64,000 bases of DNA. Origin: an uncultured Latescibacterota bacterium. Its GTDB lineage: Bacteria; Latescibacterota; UBA2968. The DNA lies in NCBI GenBank assembly GCA_958295785.1, contig OY282377.1:1-64000 (forward strand). The letters run 5' to 3'. The translations under genes and the position numbers were made by a program. This document shows, piece by piece, positions 45,727 to 54,685 of the stretch (positions within the stretch are counted from its first letter, which is position 1; the number at the start of each line of letters is the position of its first letter). The notes beneath the pieces were generated by a model. The model was not told the DNA's origin. It searched no databases and saw only the letters and a program-made list of their open reading frames with translations.

Positions 45727-46011
45727 TCAATGAATCTGACACCTGCCATGATACTCAGAAAAACAAATATATCGCCGTTCACTTTCAACAACAGACAGAT
45801 AACATTTTTGCTTTTTGCATCTCTCGATGAGACAGGGCCTATCTTTGAGACAGGGCCTATCTTTGACGGGTTTGACCGGCGTCAATGGCCGAGGAAATGC
45901 ACAAGAAAACAAGCTCGACATCATCACTAAAACGCCCAACCAACCCCATCTCGAACACAATCCTTTACCCCAACAACAATTCTTTACCTTTAAGACGATT
46001 ATTCCCCACAA
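45727..46011 (-). CDS. Hypothetical lipoprotein-like ORF
   Basis: Up to 94 residues from a TTG; the true start is unclear. A hydrophobic stretch LGVLVMMSSLFSC could be a lipobox-type signal, followed by a Cys-rich tail containing a repeated DRPCL unit created by an 18-bp tandem duplication. No family is recognised and it may be a fragment. Confidence 0.25.
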   Translation of the reverse strand: MWGIIVLKVKNCCWGKGLCSRWGWLGVLVMMSSLFSCAFPRPLTPVKPVKDRPCLKDRPCLIERCKKQKCYLSVVESERRYICFSEYHGRCQIH

Positions 46012-46038
46012 AACTTGACGCTCCTTGATCTACACGCT

Positions 46039-46461
46039 TTAACGGAGATTTCCCATACCGAGTATAACAGGCCACACAAAAATCGTTCCCAAGGGATGCG
46101 ACTGCAACACGTCCGTCAGCGCGAGGCGCGCCAGGCCCTGAACGAGCCCCTGCATCTGGCCGGCGGGCGGGCGCGATGATCGCGCAATGTCGATCGCAGT
46201 ACCCATTGGGTACAGGAACTCGCGACGGAGGTCTTTTTCGCTCCCCTGTGAATCGCTTTCTTTGAGGGCGCCAAAAATGGCGATCCCTTTATGCCCGGCG
46301 TCTATTGCCGCTTGTGCGGCTTTTACGGCACGCTCGGCTTCCAACAACAAGGGCGCGGCCATTAAGGGGTAGATTACCCCTTCAGAGGTTACCCGCGTGG
46401 GCAATTCAGGGGGCATGCGATCCGTTTCGATTGCGTTCACGCTCGTTAGGGGATTTGCCAT
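46039..46461 (-). pseudogene. Fragment of a Lon protease N-terminal domain
   Basis: From the ATG at 46461 about 122 residues match the start of Lon: LPTRVTSEGVIYPLMAAPLL, GHKGIAIFGALKESDS, LYPMGTAIDIARSSRPPAG and MQGLVQGLARLALTDVL. Homology ends at QSHP (near 46095); the frame runs on to 46039 in unrelated sequence. The ATPase and protease domains (about 650 residues) are missing, so this is a truncated gene carried in the insertion. Confidence 0.85.
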
Positions 46462-46597
46462 GACATATACTCCTCTCCGAATGCGATCCGATCTCGCGCG
46501 CTGGCGTGAGTCAGAATGGCAGTTGGGGCGCGCTTTGTATGATATGATTTCACGCTGGAAACGCATGGGGCGTTTCGCTATATGGATGGGGTCTTAT

Positions 46598-47016
46598 ACC
46601 CATTTGATTTTTCTTTGTCCGTCTCCTGCCTCCCATCAGGGAGGAATGAGGAATGGGGAACAGATGTTGCGTAGGGATCATGCGGTGCTTGTCTCAAGCG
46701 TTGGGTTCTGCCTCCTCGTTTGTTACTTCCGATGCGTTGGCTACGCCTGTGCCTACGGCGTGCGGCGACCTCCTTTTTTTTAACAACAAAAAAAGGAAGC
46801 AAAAAATGCCGCTCTCATGCGCTGAGGGGGGTCTGCACAGCGCAAAGCGCTTTGCGGGTCGCACACCATGCGCTGGCCTGCGAGGTGGGGTGCAAGAGGG
46901 AGGTGGGTTGCGAGACGGCCTTGCGCGCTGTGCGCGATGGTTTTATCGGAGGGTCTTTTGGGATGGCCTTTTTGCCATGGCTTTTCTGAATGCCTAGGTA
47001 ACGTCAAGGGAATCAT
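46598..47016. repeat. Dispersed noncoding repeat, copy C (uninterrupted)
   Basis: Matches copy B from ATTTGATTTTT through GGGAATCATT, including TATCGGAGGGTCTTTTGGGA, the undisturbed equivalent of the site where the R-M transposon sits in copy B. It is the best guide to the full repeat, about 420 bp. Hairpin-forming T8/A7 runs lie near 46775-46800. Its right edge abuts the IS5-derived MITE. Confidence 0.75.
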
Positions 47017-47019
47017 TAA

Positions 47020-47136
47020 GAAGCCCTCACATAAAGAAAGCAAGCGTCTGAAACAGAGGAGGGAACACCCGAGGGAGAGGAACGCCTCAAAGTTGGCCTC
47101 TCACAAATCCAGGGCAACGCTTTTTGTTAGGGACTC
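47020..47136 (-). mobile_element. MITE-like deletion derivative of the IS5-family element
   Basis: 117 bp made of the two ends of the IS at 42592-43518, in reverse orientation: about 70 bp of its right end (GAAGCCCTCACATAAAGAAA) joined to about 45 bp of its left end (CCTCTCACAAATCC, TTTTTGTTAGGGA). The transposase is deleted. It is flanked by TAA on both sides (47017-47019 and 47137-47139). Confidence 0.88.
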
Positions 47137-47142
47137 TAAATC

Positions 47143-47179
47143 ATTTGGAAGTACTACCCGCCTACTGGGGTATTGAAAC
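47143..47179 (+). CRISPR. Detached 61st CRISPR repeat
   Basis: A single copy identical to the array repeat, in the same orientation. Joining 42554-42591 to ATC (47140-47142) recreates a 41-nt spacer between repeat 60 and this one, so it is the original distal repeat. Confidence 0.95.
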
Positions 47180-47237
47180 GGATAACCAGCGGTGCATGAT
47201 GCCCTTTTACACGCCAGTCTTTTTTTGGAGAGTTGCC

Positions 47238-48386
47238 ATGCCTAAACCTAAACCCCACACGCTCATCTGTACAGTCGGAACAAGTCTGTTATATCCCAAC
47301 CTGTCTGGTCTAACGCAGGAATCGCAGGCTGACCCGACCCTTGACGCTTTGGCCCAAGCGTATTCCAGAGAGAATTGGAAAGAAGTGGCGGTCCAATTGC
47401 GTAAAATCCAGCCAACCGAACGGCTTTGCGGTGCAGAGATTAACTCTGTAACGGATCTCCTCACGCATGGAGAGGTTGAGAAATCCAACCTTCATCTGCT
47501 CTATTCTGACACCGATGATGGGCAGGCAATTGCCCAAATTTTACAGTTCTATTTCGAAGCCGATAGTTGGAAGCAGGTGCAGATTCATTGCGTGGACGGG
47601 TTGCGCGATGACGACCCGCGACTTTTCCGCACGCATGGTTTGCGGAACTTGGCGAAAATTTTTGGTGAACAGGTGCGTCATGCTGGCGGCGCGGATTCTT
47701 GCGCGATTAACGCAACGGGTGGCTATAAAGCTCAGATCGCCATTGCCGTGCTGATGGGACAAGCCCTCGACATTCCAGTGTTTTACAAGCACGAACGCTT
47801 CAACGCCATTATTCCCTTTCCTCCTATGCCAGTGGCACTCGATTTTTCACTTTGGGAGCGGGCAAGCGGCATGTTTATGGTGCTCAGCCAGCGCAATGCC
47901 TGTGAGCCGTGGGAACGGTTCGAAGGGGACTGGGATGAACGCTTTGAACCGCTGGTCAATCGGGTGGAGATCGACGGTGAGGATTATTTGGAACTCTCGG
48001 CGACCGGCCAGATTTTTCACGAGACGTTCCGATCCCGTTTTCAAGCGATTAAGGCTACCCGTTTGCCGCGTTCAGCAACAAAGGATGAGAAGGAGGCGCC
48101 TAGGCTGGGGCAACATAACTACGGGCAAGCTAGAGAAAGAATTTTGAGGTTTTTGGAAAATCTAACGGAAGATGTGCCGTACATCCGCTATTGCCACACC
48201 ACGTATTGGAACCCAGATTTGTCTGAATCGACGCGGTTTCGGTCGTCGCGTGGAAACGTGCAAGGCATATACTCGAACGGGACTTGGTGCGTGAAGTTTC
48301 GTGTCGTTACAACTGTGAATGATCCAGATTCAGAAAGCACGGCGGTCATTGTGGCTGATCTCAACGACAGGTTGGCGGAAGCATGA
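47238..48386 (+). CDS. CARF-domain protein (TIGR02619/APE2256-like) with unassigned C-terminal domain
   Basis: 382 residues from the ATG at 47238 (GGAGAG upstream). The CARF-like domain has HTLICTVGTSLLYPNLSG at the start and CAINATGGYKAQIAIAVLMG near 155-175, then YKHERFNAIIPFPPMPVAL; these fit the TIGR02619 family. The last 130 residues (RERILRFLENLTEDVPYIRY, VQGIYSNGTWCVKFRVVTT) are a separate alpha/beta domain I cannot assign; a RelE-type RNase is one possibility. Probably a cyclic-oligoadenylate sensor or effector. Located between the distal repeat and cas2. Confidence 0.78.
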   Translation: MPKPKPHTLICTVGTSLLYPNLSGLTQESQADPTLDALAQAYSRENWKEVAVQLRKIQPTERLCGAEINSVTDLLTHGEVEKSNLHLLYSDTDDGQAIAQILQFYFEADSWKQVQIHCVDGLRDDDPRLFRTHGLRNLAKIFGEQVRHAGGADSCAINATGGYKAQIAIAVLMGQALDIPVFYKHERFNAIIPFPPMPVALDFSLWERASGMFMVLSQRNACEPWERFEGDWDERFEPLVNRVEIDGEDYLELSATGQIFHETFRSRFQAIKATRLPRSATKDEKEAPRLGQHNYGQARERILRFLENLTEDVPYIRYCHTTYWNPDLSESTRFRSSRGNVQGIYSNGTWCVKFRVVTTVNDPDSESTAVIVADLNDRLAEA

Positions 48387-48490
48387 GCCATGCACGGCGG
48401 TTGCGCGATTTGAAGTTGACAAGGGCTTGGGGATTTCGTAGGATACGGAAACATACCTCAAGTCCTATTGTGTATCTGGGGAGGAACGCG

Positions 48491-48772
48491 ATGTTTGTGG
48501 TTGTGGCCTACGATATTGCAGACAAACGCAGGTTGCGGCGGGTGATGAAGGTGATGGAGAATTACGGCACGCGGCGGCAGAAGAGCGTTTTTGAATGCGA
48601 GTTGAACGACCGGCTGTTTGTCGATTTGCGCGCCAAAATATCGGAAGAGATCGATCCCGAAGTGGATCGGGTGTGTTATTATACCCTGTGCGCCGCGTGT
48701 AAGAAGCGGATCGAGGGGATTTCCGACCATGAACATCCCATCCCCAAGCGCGAGGATTATGTGATCGTTTGA
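48491..48772 (+). CDS. cas2: CRISPR adaptation protein Cas2
   Basis: 93 residues from the ATG at 48491, behind GGGGAGGAAC; the open frame extends 5' without a better start. MFVVVAYDIADKRRLRRVMK contains the conserved Asp8 at the end of the first beta strand, and YGTRRQKSVFECEL completes the ferredoxin-like fold. It bridges two Cas1 dimers during spacer integration. It is separated from cas1 by the csm operon and the array. Confidence 0.95.
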   Translation: MFVVVAYDIADKRRLRRVMKVMENYGTRRQKSVFECELNDRLFVDLRAKISEEIDPEVDRVCYYTLCAACKKRIEGISDHEHPIPKREDYVIV

Positions 48773-48814
48773 TTGATAATTGACAATTCGCAATTCTAAT
48801 CTGGGAAAAACAAA

Positions 48815-50446
48815 ATGCGCGACCGAGAAAAACACCTGCACCATGAGAAGTACAAGAGGCTGTTCGGGCTCGAGATTTATCTGACGCCCGTGTTCACTTT
48901 TTCCAGCCTCGCCATTGTCGCCATTGTCGCCGGTGCCCTCGTCTTTGATGAAGGCGCGACGCGAGTGTTTGGCAATGTCCGCGTGTGGCTCACGACGCAC
49001 CTCGCTTGGTTGTTTATGATCACCGCCAACTTCGTCGTGCTCTTTTGCGCGTTTGTGGCTGTTTCGCCCCTCGGCAAGGTGCGCCTCGGTGGGAAAGATG
49101 CAAAGCCCGAGTATTCCTACGCAACATGGCTTGCCATGCTCTTTGCCGCAGGCGTGGGGATCGGGCTTTTGTTTTTTGGCGTGCTCGAGCCGGTGACCTA
49201 CTTTCAAAGCCCGCCGCTCGGCCTCGAAAATCTCGATCAGGTCTATGACACAGAAACGCGCTACACCGCCGAGAATACGCCCGCTATAGATGACGTCAAT
49301 GCTCGAGCCGCGAGTGCCTTGGGGATCGCCACGACCACCTTTCACTGGGGGTTGCACGGGTGGGCAATTTACGGCGTTGTCGGGCTGACCCTCGCGTTTT
49401 TTGCGTACAACAGGGGGTTTCCCCTCACCATCCGCTCGGCGTTCTATGTGTTGTTCGGAGAGCGCGTATGGGGCTGGCCCGGGCACCTCGTGGATACATT
49501 TGCCATCTTGGCGGGGCTGTTTGGCCTTGCGACCTCGCTCGGCCTGGGCGTGCAACAAGTGACCTCGGGCCTCAACTATCTGTTTGCTGTGCCCGATACC
49601 CACACCACAATGGTGCTGCTGATTGTGGGGATTACGGCTATCGCGTTGCTGTCGGTGCTGTCGGGGCTCGATGTGGGGATCAAGCGTCTCAGCCAACTCA
49701 ACATCATACTCGCACTATTGTTGCTGTTGGCGATGATCATCCTCGGCCCCACGACCTACATTTTCCACAGCATGGTCGCTGGGCTCGGCGAATACGTCAC
49801 CAAAATTGTGCCCCTCAGCAACTGGGTCGGGCGGACAGATACGGTCTTTCTGCACGACTGGACGATGTTCTATTGGGCGTGGTGGATTGCATGGGCGCCG
49901 TTTGTCGGCACGTTTATCGCCCGCATTTCCAAGGGGCGTACGGTGCGCGAGTTTATCTCCTGTGTGCTCCTTTTTCCAACGCTGTTGTGTTTGGTGTGGT
50001 TTGGCACGTTTGGCGGTACGTCCATTCACCAATTCCTCACCGAGGGCTACACCGGCGTCACCGAGGCGGTCGAGGCGTCTCAACCTGCCCTCGTGCTGTT
50101 CAAAATGTTCGATGGCTTGCCGCTATCGGGGCTGTTGTACGGCCTGCCGCTGGCGGGCCTGCTGTCGTGCTTTGGCATGCTTTTGACCATCATCTTTTTC
50201 ATTACGTCGTCGGACTCTGGCTCGTTGATCATTGACACCATCGCAGCCGGCGGCAAGACAGACGCGCCCGTGTCGCAACGGGTGTTCTGGTGTACGGCCG
50301 AGGGCGCGGTTGCCATAGCCCTCCTGCTCGGCGGTGGCCTCAAGTCCATGCAGGCGGCCACCCTGGCCACGGGCCTCCCATTCGCTTTTGTGCTCATCGG
50401 GATGTGCGCCTGCATCGCTATCGGCCTCCGCAGGGCATCGCGGTGA
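48815..50446 (+). CDS. BCCT-family betaine/carnitine/choline transporter
   Basis: 543 residues with about 12 hydrophobic segments. Family motifs are visible: SYATWLAMLFAAGVGIGLLF, HWGLHGWAIY and FYWAWWIAWAPFVGTFIARI, the last with the Trp-rich substrate box. The N-terminal HLHHEKYKRLFGLEIY resembles the truncated gene at 26636. The C-terminus is short after the last helix. Sodium- or proton-coupled uptake of a quaternary amine is expected; the substrate cannot be named. Confidence 0.92.
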   Translation: MRDREKHLHHEKYKRLFGLEIYLTPVFTFSSLAIVAIVAGALVFDEGATRVFGNVRVWLTTHLAWLFMITANFVVLFCAFVAVSPLGKVRLGGKDAKPEYSYATWLAMLFAAGVGIGLLFFGVLEPVTYFQSPPLGLENLDQVYDTETRYTAENTPAIDDVNARAASALGIATTTFHWGLHGWAIYGVVGLTLAFFAYNRGFPLTIRSAFYVLFGERVWGWPGHLVDTFAILAGLFGLATSLGLGVQQVTSGLNYLFAVPDTHTTMVLLIVGITAIALLSVLSGLDVGIKRLSQLNIILALLLLLAMIILGPTTYIFHSMVAGLGEYVTKIVPLSNWVGRTDTVFLHDWTMFYWAWWIAWAPFVGTFIARISKGRTVREFISCVLLFPTLLCLVWFGTFGGTSIHQFLTEGYTGVTEAVEASQPALVLFKMFDGLPLSGLLYGLPLAGLLSCFGMLLTIIFFITSSDSGSLIIDTIAAGGKTDAPVSQRVFWCTAEGAVAIALLLGGGLKSMQAATLATGLPFAFVLIGMCACIAIGLRRASR

Positions 50447-50466
50447 CGAAAACTTAAGGAGACTCC

Positions 50467-50595
50467 ATGAACAACCATATCTTGTTATGCACAGTCGGCG
50501 GTGCTCAAAAGCCGATTCTCACGGCAATCCGAGGGACGGCCCCCAACCGAGCAGGACAGCGATCCGTTTGTGCGAGGCGATTGCCCTTGGCTTGA
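50467..50595 (+). pseudogene. N-terminal remnant of a CARF effector gene
   Basis: An ATG with TAAGGAGA upstream opens MNNHILLCTVGGAQKPILTA, then IR, which matches the first beta strand and loop of TIGR02710-type CARF proteins. After residue 22 the sequence is unrelated and the frame stops at 50595. A CARF gene at the left edge of the second type III locus was evidently deleted. Confidence 0.7.
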
Positions 50596-50699
50596 CACGG
50601 CGCGTGCGTGATTGTAGATTGGGAACAGGGAAGGCGAGTTGCTGTGCCTGCTTATGCCAAGGGGTGGCATTGCTGGTAGTACTGAAAGGGAGAAATTTT

Positions 50700-52238
50700 A
50701 TGGGACAAAAGTTAGTCTCGTTTGATACAGACCGTATAAAAGAATATGTTTTTGCAACAGATAAGCTCAAAGAGATTCGAGGGGCGAGTGCCATTCTTGA
50801 TGAATTGAACCGGTGGGATATGGTCGAAAAGAGTCGAAAATTCAATGCAGAGAAAATTTATGCAAACGGCGGCTCCGGGATGTTCAGAGTGCATGCAACC
50901 TCCGCAAAGGCTCTGATGCAGGCTTTAGAAAGGGAATACCGTTTGAAGACACGGACCGGTTCTATTACAAGTGCCATCGCAGAACTCCCTGACGGCTTTA
51001 CAAATCAAGATGCTGTCCAACCCTATCTTCAAAGGCTTGCTTACCGGCTTCGTCTGAAAAAGGATGAAAATATTCTAAATCAGCCGCTTTTGACCCACTC
51101 TTATTTGAGAACTTGCGATTCTTGTGGTGAACAGTATGCAAGTCATAGCGTTACAAATCCCGAACCTGAATTGCTTTGTGGGAGTTGCAAAAATAAACGA
51201 GACAAGAATGACGAAGTTAAAGCAGATATTCAAGCCATTATCAGTGGAAAAGCCACAGAAGCTATGAAACACAAACTCTGGCATCGCCTATTACACGATC
51301 TGAAGGGAGAAGGCTATAAAATAAAAGAAAAAAATCGTCCTGAAGATTTTGGTGATTTGGGCGAAATGTCGAACCCACAGAACTACATGGGACTTATCTA
51401 TGCAGATGGGGACAGTATGGGCAAGGCACTGGAGGAGTTGAATAACTTAGACGAGGTCAAACAGTTTTCTAGGGTGGTTGACGATGCTATTTACCAAGCA
51501 GTACGAGAGGCAATCTGTGCATATCTGCCTCCCGGCGATAAGTATTTACCTTTCGACATTCTGATGCTTGGAGGCGATGATTTGGCAATGGTTACAACGG
51601 CACACAAAGCCATTGAAGTTTCAATGAAGATCGCCGAAAAATTCAGTGAACTCACCCAAAAAGGCTTAAGCAAATCTTTGACACTATCCATTGGTGCGGC
51701 TATCACGCATACGACATTTCCATTTTCGAGCCTACTGACTTTAGCTGAAGGAGCGTTGAAATTCGCGAAAAAGGAAGCCGCGAAACGCAAACGGCATGGA
51801 CGAGAGACATCAAAGGAAGGTCTAATCAATTTCATTGTGGTAAGTAATTCTAACAGCCTTGATTTTGACACCTACCACAGCGAGACGCTTAGCGACGAGG
51901 ACCAAAACCTCTATCGAACGATTCGTCCCTACAGTCTGGCAGATATGCGATATATCGTGGAGACAATTCGCTACCTAAAAAGGAAAAATTTCCCACGCGG
52001 CAAACTGAAGGGTCTTCAGGATGTGGTTTTCCAAAGTATAAATCAGTCACTCTTAGAAGGGTTGACATTCCTCAAAAGCACAAAGGATGAAGAACAGCCA
52101 AGACTATTCATAAAATTTCTCGAACGTTTTGCAACCAATCAACCGCCTTATCCTTTCCCTTGGTTCCAAGATGGTGGCGATTACTATACCCCGTTTTTGG
52201 ACCTCATCGAACTTTACGATTTCATCGAAGCAAAGTGA
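50700..52238 (+). CDS. cas10: Type III-D-like Cas10 without HD domain
   Basis: 512 residues from the ATG at 50700 (AAAGGGAG upstream). It starts directly with a palm-like domain (FDTDRIKEYVFATDKLKEIR). A zinc element (CDSCGEQ near 139-145, then CGSC) and the cyclase palm follow, with YADGDSMGKALEEL near 235 and GGDD at 291-294. No HD nuclease motif exists, so this complex should signal through cyclic oligoadenylates and not cut DNA. First gene of an operon through 60125. Its codons are more AT-rich than those of the III-A locus, suggesting separate acquisition. Confidence 0.9.
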   Translation: MGQKLVSFDTDRIKEYVFATDKLKEIRGASAILDELNRWDMVEKSRKFNAEKIYANGGSGMFRVHATSAKALMQALEREYRLKTRTGSITSAIAELPDGFTNQDAVQPYLQRLAYRLRLKKDENILNQPLLTHSYLRTCDSCGEQYASHSVTNPEPELLCGSCKNKRDKNDEVKADIQAIISGKATEAMKHKLWHRLLHDLKGEGYKIKEKNRPEDFGDLGEMSNPQNYMGLIYADGDSMGKALEELNNLDEVKQFSRVVDDAIYQAVREAICAYLPPGDKYLPFDILMLGGDDLAMVTTAHKAIEVSMKIAEKFSELTQKGLSKSLTLSIGAAITHTTFPFSSLLTLAEGALKFAKKEAAKRKRHGRETSKEGLINFIVVSNSNSLDFDTYHSETLSDEDQNLYRTIRPYSLADMRYIVETIRYLKRKNFPRGKLKGLQDVVFQSINQSLLEGLTFLKSTKDEEQPRLFIKFLERFATNQPPYPFPWFQDGGDYYTPFLDLIELYDFIEAK

Positions 52239-52249
52239 GGTAAATTTTC

Positions 52250-53005
52250 ATGCAACGAGACTTTATCAGTATTGACTACCGCATTGAATTTGAAACCCCT
52301 TTCCACTTTGGGACTGGGTTGCGACGCAATTTGTTAGATCGCAGTGTTTGTCGAGATGCAAATAGTTATCTTTATATTCCCGGCTCAACGCTGAAAGGGG
52401 TATTGAGAGAACAGTGTGAGCAGATTGCCCGCTTATTCGGCCTTCGCGCTACCAGTCCACACAATGAACGAAAAGCAATTGCCAGTTTCCGCGATAATAT
52501 AGATATCGTTGACCGAATCTTCGGCTCTCGTTACAAGCCGGGTGAACTTTATTTTGACAATGCGACGATGGTTGAGGCAGATCGGAATTTTTTTGATAGT
52601 TCCCAAATTTCAAAGCGGTACATCCACCTTCAAACCGAGACCCGCACACAAACCAGTATCTCTCGACTTCTTGGCACGGTACGTGAACAAGCCCTGTTCC
52701 AGAGCGAATTTGGCATCAAGACACTCTGCTTTGAAGGACGGATTTACGGCTACCTTGAAGGATTTCGCCTGCTTGATAGAGGGACTTGGAGCTATTCGCT
52801 ACTGTTGCTTGTCGCGGGAATTTGTGTCAATGACCGAATCGGAGCAAACAAATCAACGGGGATGGGCAAGTATGACTGCCAAATTCAAAAGTTGAAATTC
52901 AATGAGAAAACAATTGAAGTTGCAGATTTGTTGGAAAGTCTGAGCGAGTTGGAGTTGTATCAAGACATACAGCAGGAATATTATGAACAGGAGGGAATAG
53001 AATGA
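52250..53005 (+). CDS. Cas7-type RAMP subunit (III-D), first of four
   Basis: 251 residues. FHFGTGLRRNLLDRSVCRD places Asp30 where Csm3 has its catalytic Asp. YIPGSTLKGVLREQCEQ is the RAMP loop and NKSTGMGKYDCQIQ the late glycine-rich segment. A backbone subunit likely able to cut target RNA. Its stop overlaps the csx10 start (ATGA). Confidence 0.85.
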   Translation: MQRDFISIDYRIEFETPFHFGTGLRRNLLDRSVCRDANSYLYIPGSTLKGVLREQCEQIARLFGLRATSPHNERKAIASFRDNIDIVDRIFGSRYKPGELYFDNATMVEADRNFFDSSQISKRYIHLQTETRTQTSISRLLGTVREQALFQSEFGIKTLCFEGRIYGYLEGFRLLDRGTWSYSLLLLVAGICVNDRIGANKSTGMGKYDCQIQKLKFNEKTIEVADLLESLSELELYQDIQQEYYEQEGIE

Positions 53006-54276
53006 AAGCAAGACTTATCGTTTCATCGGAATCGCCGCTAAACTTTCGCGTATCTCGTTCAACGGCAAGTTTTGAGACGCTTAAATACATTCCTGGCACC
53101 GCACTGTTAGGGGCGTTTGTAGTCGCGCATCGCAAAACTCGTGACAATGAAACCGAATTTAACCGGTTCTTCCTTTCCGGGGAGATAGGTTTTGGTAATC
53201 TTTATCCCGCAAATTTTCAGACGGATGAATTTGCAAACACCGAACTGAGAGACAATGATCAGCCAGTCAAACCAATACCGAACACCGCCCGTTCATGCAA
53301 ACGATTCAATGGCTTTCGCTTTAAGGCAAATGAAAGCGATAAGGAGCGACACGGTGTCTTAGATAGTCTCATCGATTGGGGGTTGTTTGCGTTGAGTCAA
53401 CAGAAAAATATTGAAATCCTCAAGGCACATAGGAATTGCACTTATGCCGATGATCAAAGCAAATGTAACGAATTGCTCGATGTATTCTCGAGTTTCTATC
53501 GTCGTGGTGAGGAGATTAACCAGATTGGCAAATCTGAGGCAAAGACTCGCCTGTTGACCCGAACGGGCATCAGCAGGGAAACGGGCACTGTTCAAGAAGG
53601 TATCCTCTACAACCGAGAAGTCCTCAATGAAGGACAGTCGTTTTGGGGAACAGTGTCCTTTTCCAATGAATCGCTGTATGATATTTTCTGCGACTTTGCA
53701 GAGGATGTCGCAGAAAAGGGAATACTCAGGGTTGGAAATAACTTGACGCGAGGACTGGGAAAACTTGGCGTTCCACAAATCCAAAAATTTGATATTGAGG
53801 ATAGCGAATCGTTCAAAAAACGGGCTGATGCGTTCAATGAGAAGCTCCACACTAAAGCAAAAGCGCATTGTGTTGATTTGCCACATCAATTTTATTTTCC
53901 GATCACACTCCAATCGGATGCGATTCTTCTCGATCCATTGCTACGTTATCAAACGGCTCTAGATGGTGATTATCTGTATCGTGTGTGGGATATAGCGGAT
54001 GCCAAATTGGTCTATCAGAATGCAGGCCAACGGCGCGTGATCGGCTGGAATGCCCTTTTCGGATTGCCCAAGGTAGCAGAATGGGCGATTTCAATGGGTT
54101 CTGTTTTCCTGTTTGGATGTGACGGGGCAATTAATGATCATTTTTATTTGAAACTCTACGATATTGAACAGAAAGGGATTGGCAAACGTCGAACAGAAGG
54201 TTTCGGTAAAGTAACGATTGCCGATGCCTTTCATTGGGAGGTCAACGAATATGAATCAACAAATGAAAATCCTTAA
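53002..54276 (+). CDS. csx10: Csx10-like Cas5 subunit
   Basis: 424 residues. LKYIPGTALLGAFVVAHRK is the Csx10/Cas5-type entry motif, and LTRTGISRETGTVQEGILYN, then GNNLTRGLGKLGV and a C-terminal GKRRTEGFGKV match the later RAMP motifs. In III-D complexes Csx10 takes the Cas5 role at the crRNA 5' handle. The ATG overlaps the previous stop; the small-subunit gene starts inside its 3' end. Confidence 0.83.
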   Translation: MKARLIVSSESPLNFRVSRSTASFETLKYIPGTALLGAFVVAHRKTRDNETEFNRFFLSGEIGFGNLYPANFQTDEFANTELRDNDQPVKPIPNTARSCKRFNGFRFKANESDKERHGVLDSLIDWGLFALSQQKNIEILKAHRNCTYADDQSKCNELLDVFSSFYRRGEEINQIGKSEAKTRLLTRTGISRETGTVQEGILYNREVLNEGQSFWGTVSFSNESLYDIFCDFAEDVAEKGILRVGNNLTRGLGKLGVPQIQKFDIEDSESFKKRADAFNEKLHTKAKAHCVDLPHQFYFPITLQSDAILLDPLLRYQTALDGDYLYRVWDIADAKLVYQNAGQRRVIGWNALFGLPKVAEWAISMGSVFLFGCDGAINDHFYLKLYDIEQKGIGKRRTEGFGKVTIADAFHWEVNEYESTNENP

Positions 54277-54685
54277 GGAAATTGCCCAAACCGCTGATCG
54301 CAATGACTTTTACAGTCGGGCAAAGCAACTTGGAAAGATCGCGTCAAAGGCGTTTGCGGGACACCGGAGCCAGATGACGAATCTCGAAAACATTGCGAAT
54401 TCCACGCTCAAAGTGACGGATGTGCTCGACTATATCAAAAAGCAAGTTGCTAAAAACAAAATGTGGCGAAGGTATAACTTTGGCACTGAATTGAAAAAGT
54501 ACATTGAAAATAGCCTTCGCAAACGGCGAGAAGAGATTTGTAGCAGAATCGAAGGTGTTGAGGAAAATTCATTTGAAGGACAGCGCATCTACCTGAATCT
54601 CATCCGTGAATTTGTGCGCCAACTCGTAGTGCATTACGAATATCGGGAACCCATTGGAGATGAACATAATGACGGTGACAATTGA
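54251..54685 (+). CDS. Putative small subunit (Cas11-like), first of two
   Basis: 144 residues, predicted mostly helical (KILKEIAQTADRNDFYSRAK, RIYLNLIREFVRQLVVHYEY). The size, charge and place after csx10 fit Cas11, the small subunit. It begins within the csx10 3' end and overlaps the next gene by 17 bp. Its C-terminal helix resembles that of the following gene, suggesting duplication. Family assignment is by context. Confidence 0.65.
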   Translation: MNQQMKILKEIAQTADRNDFYSRAKQLGKIASKAFAGHRSQMTNLENIANSTLKVTDVLDYIKKQVAKNKMWRRYNFGTELKKYIENSLRKRREEICSRIEGVEENSFEGQRIYLNLIREFVRQLVVHYEYREPIGDEHNDGDN

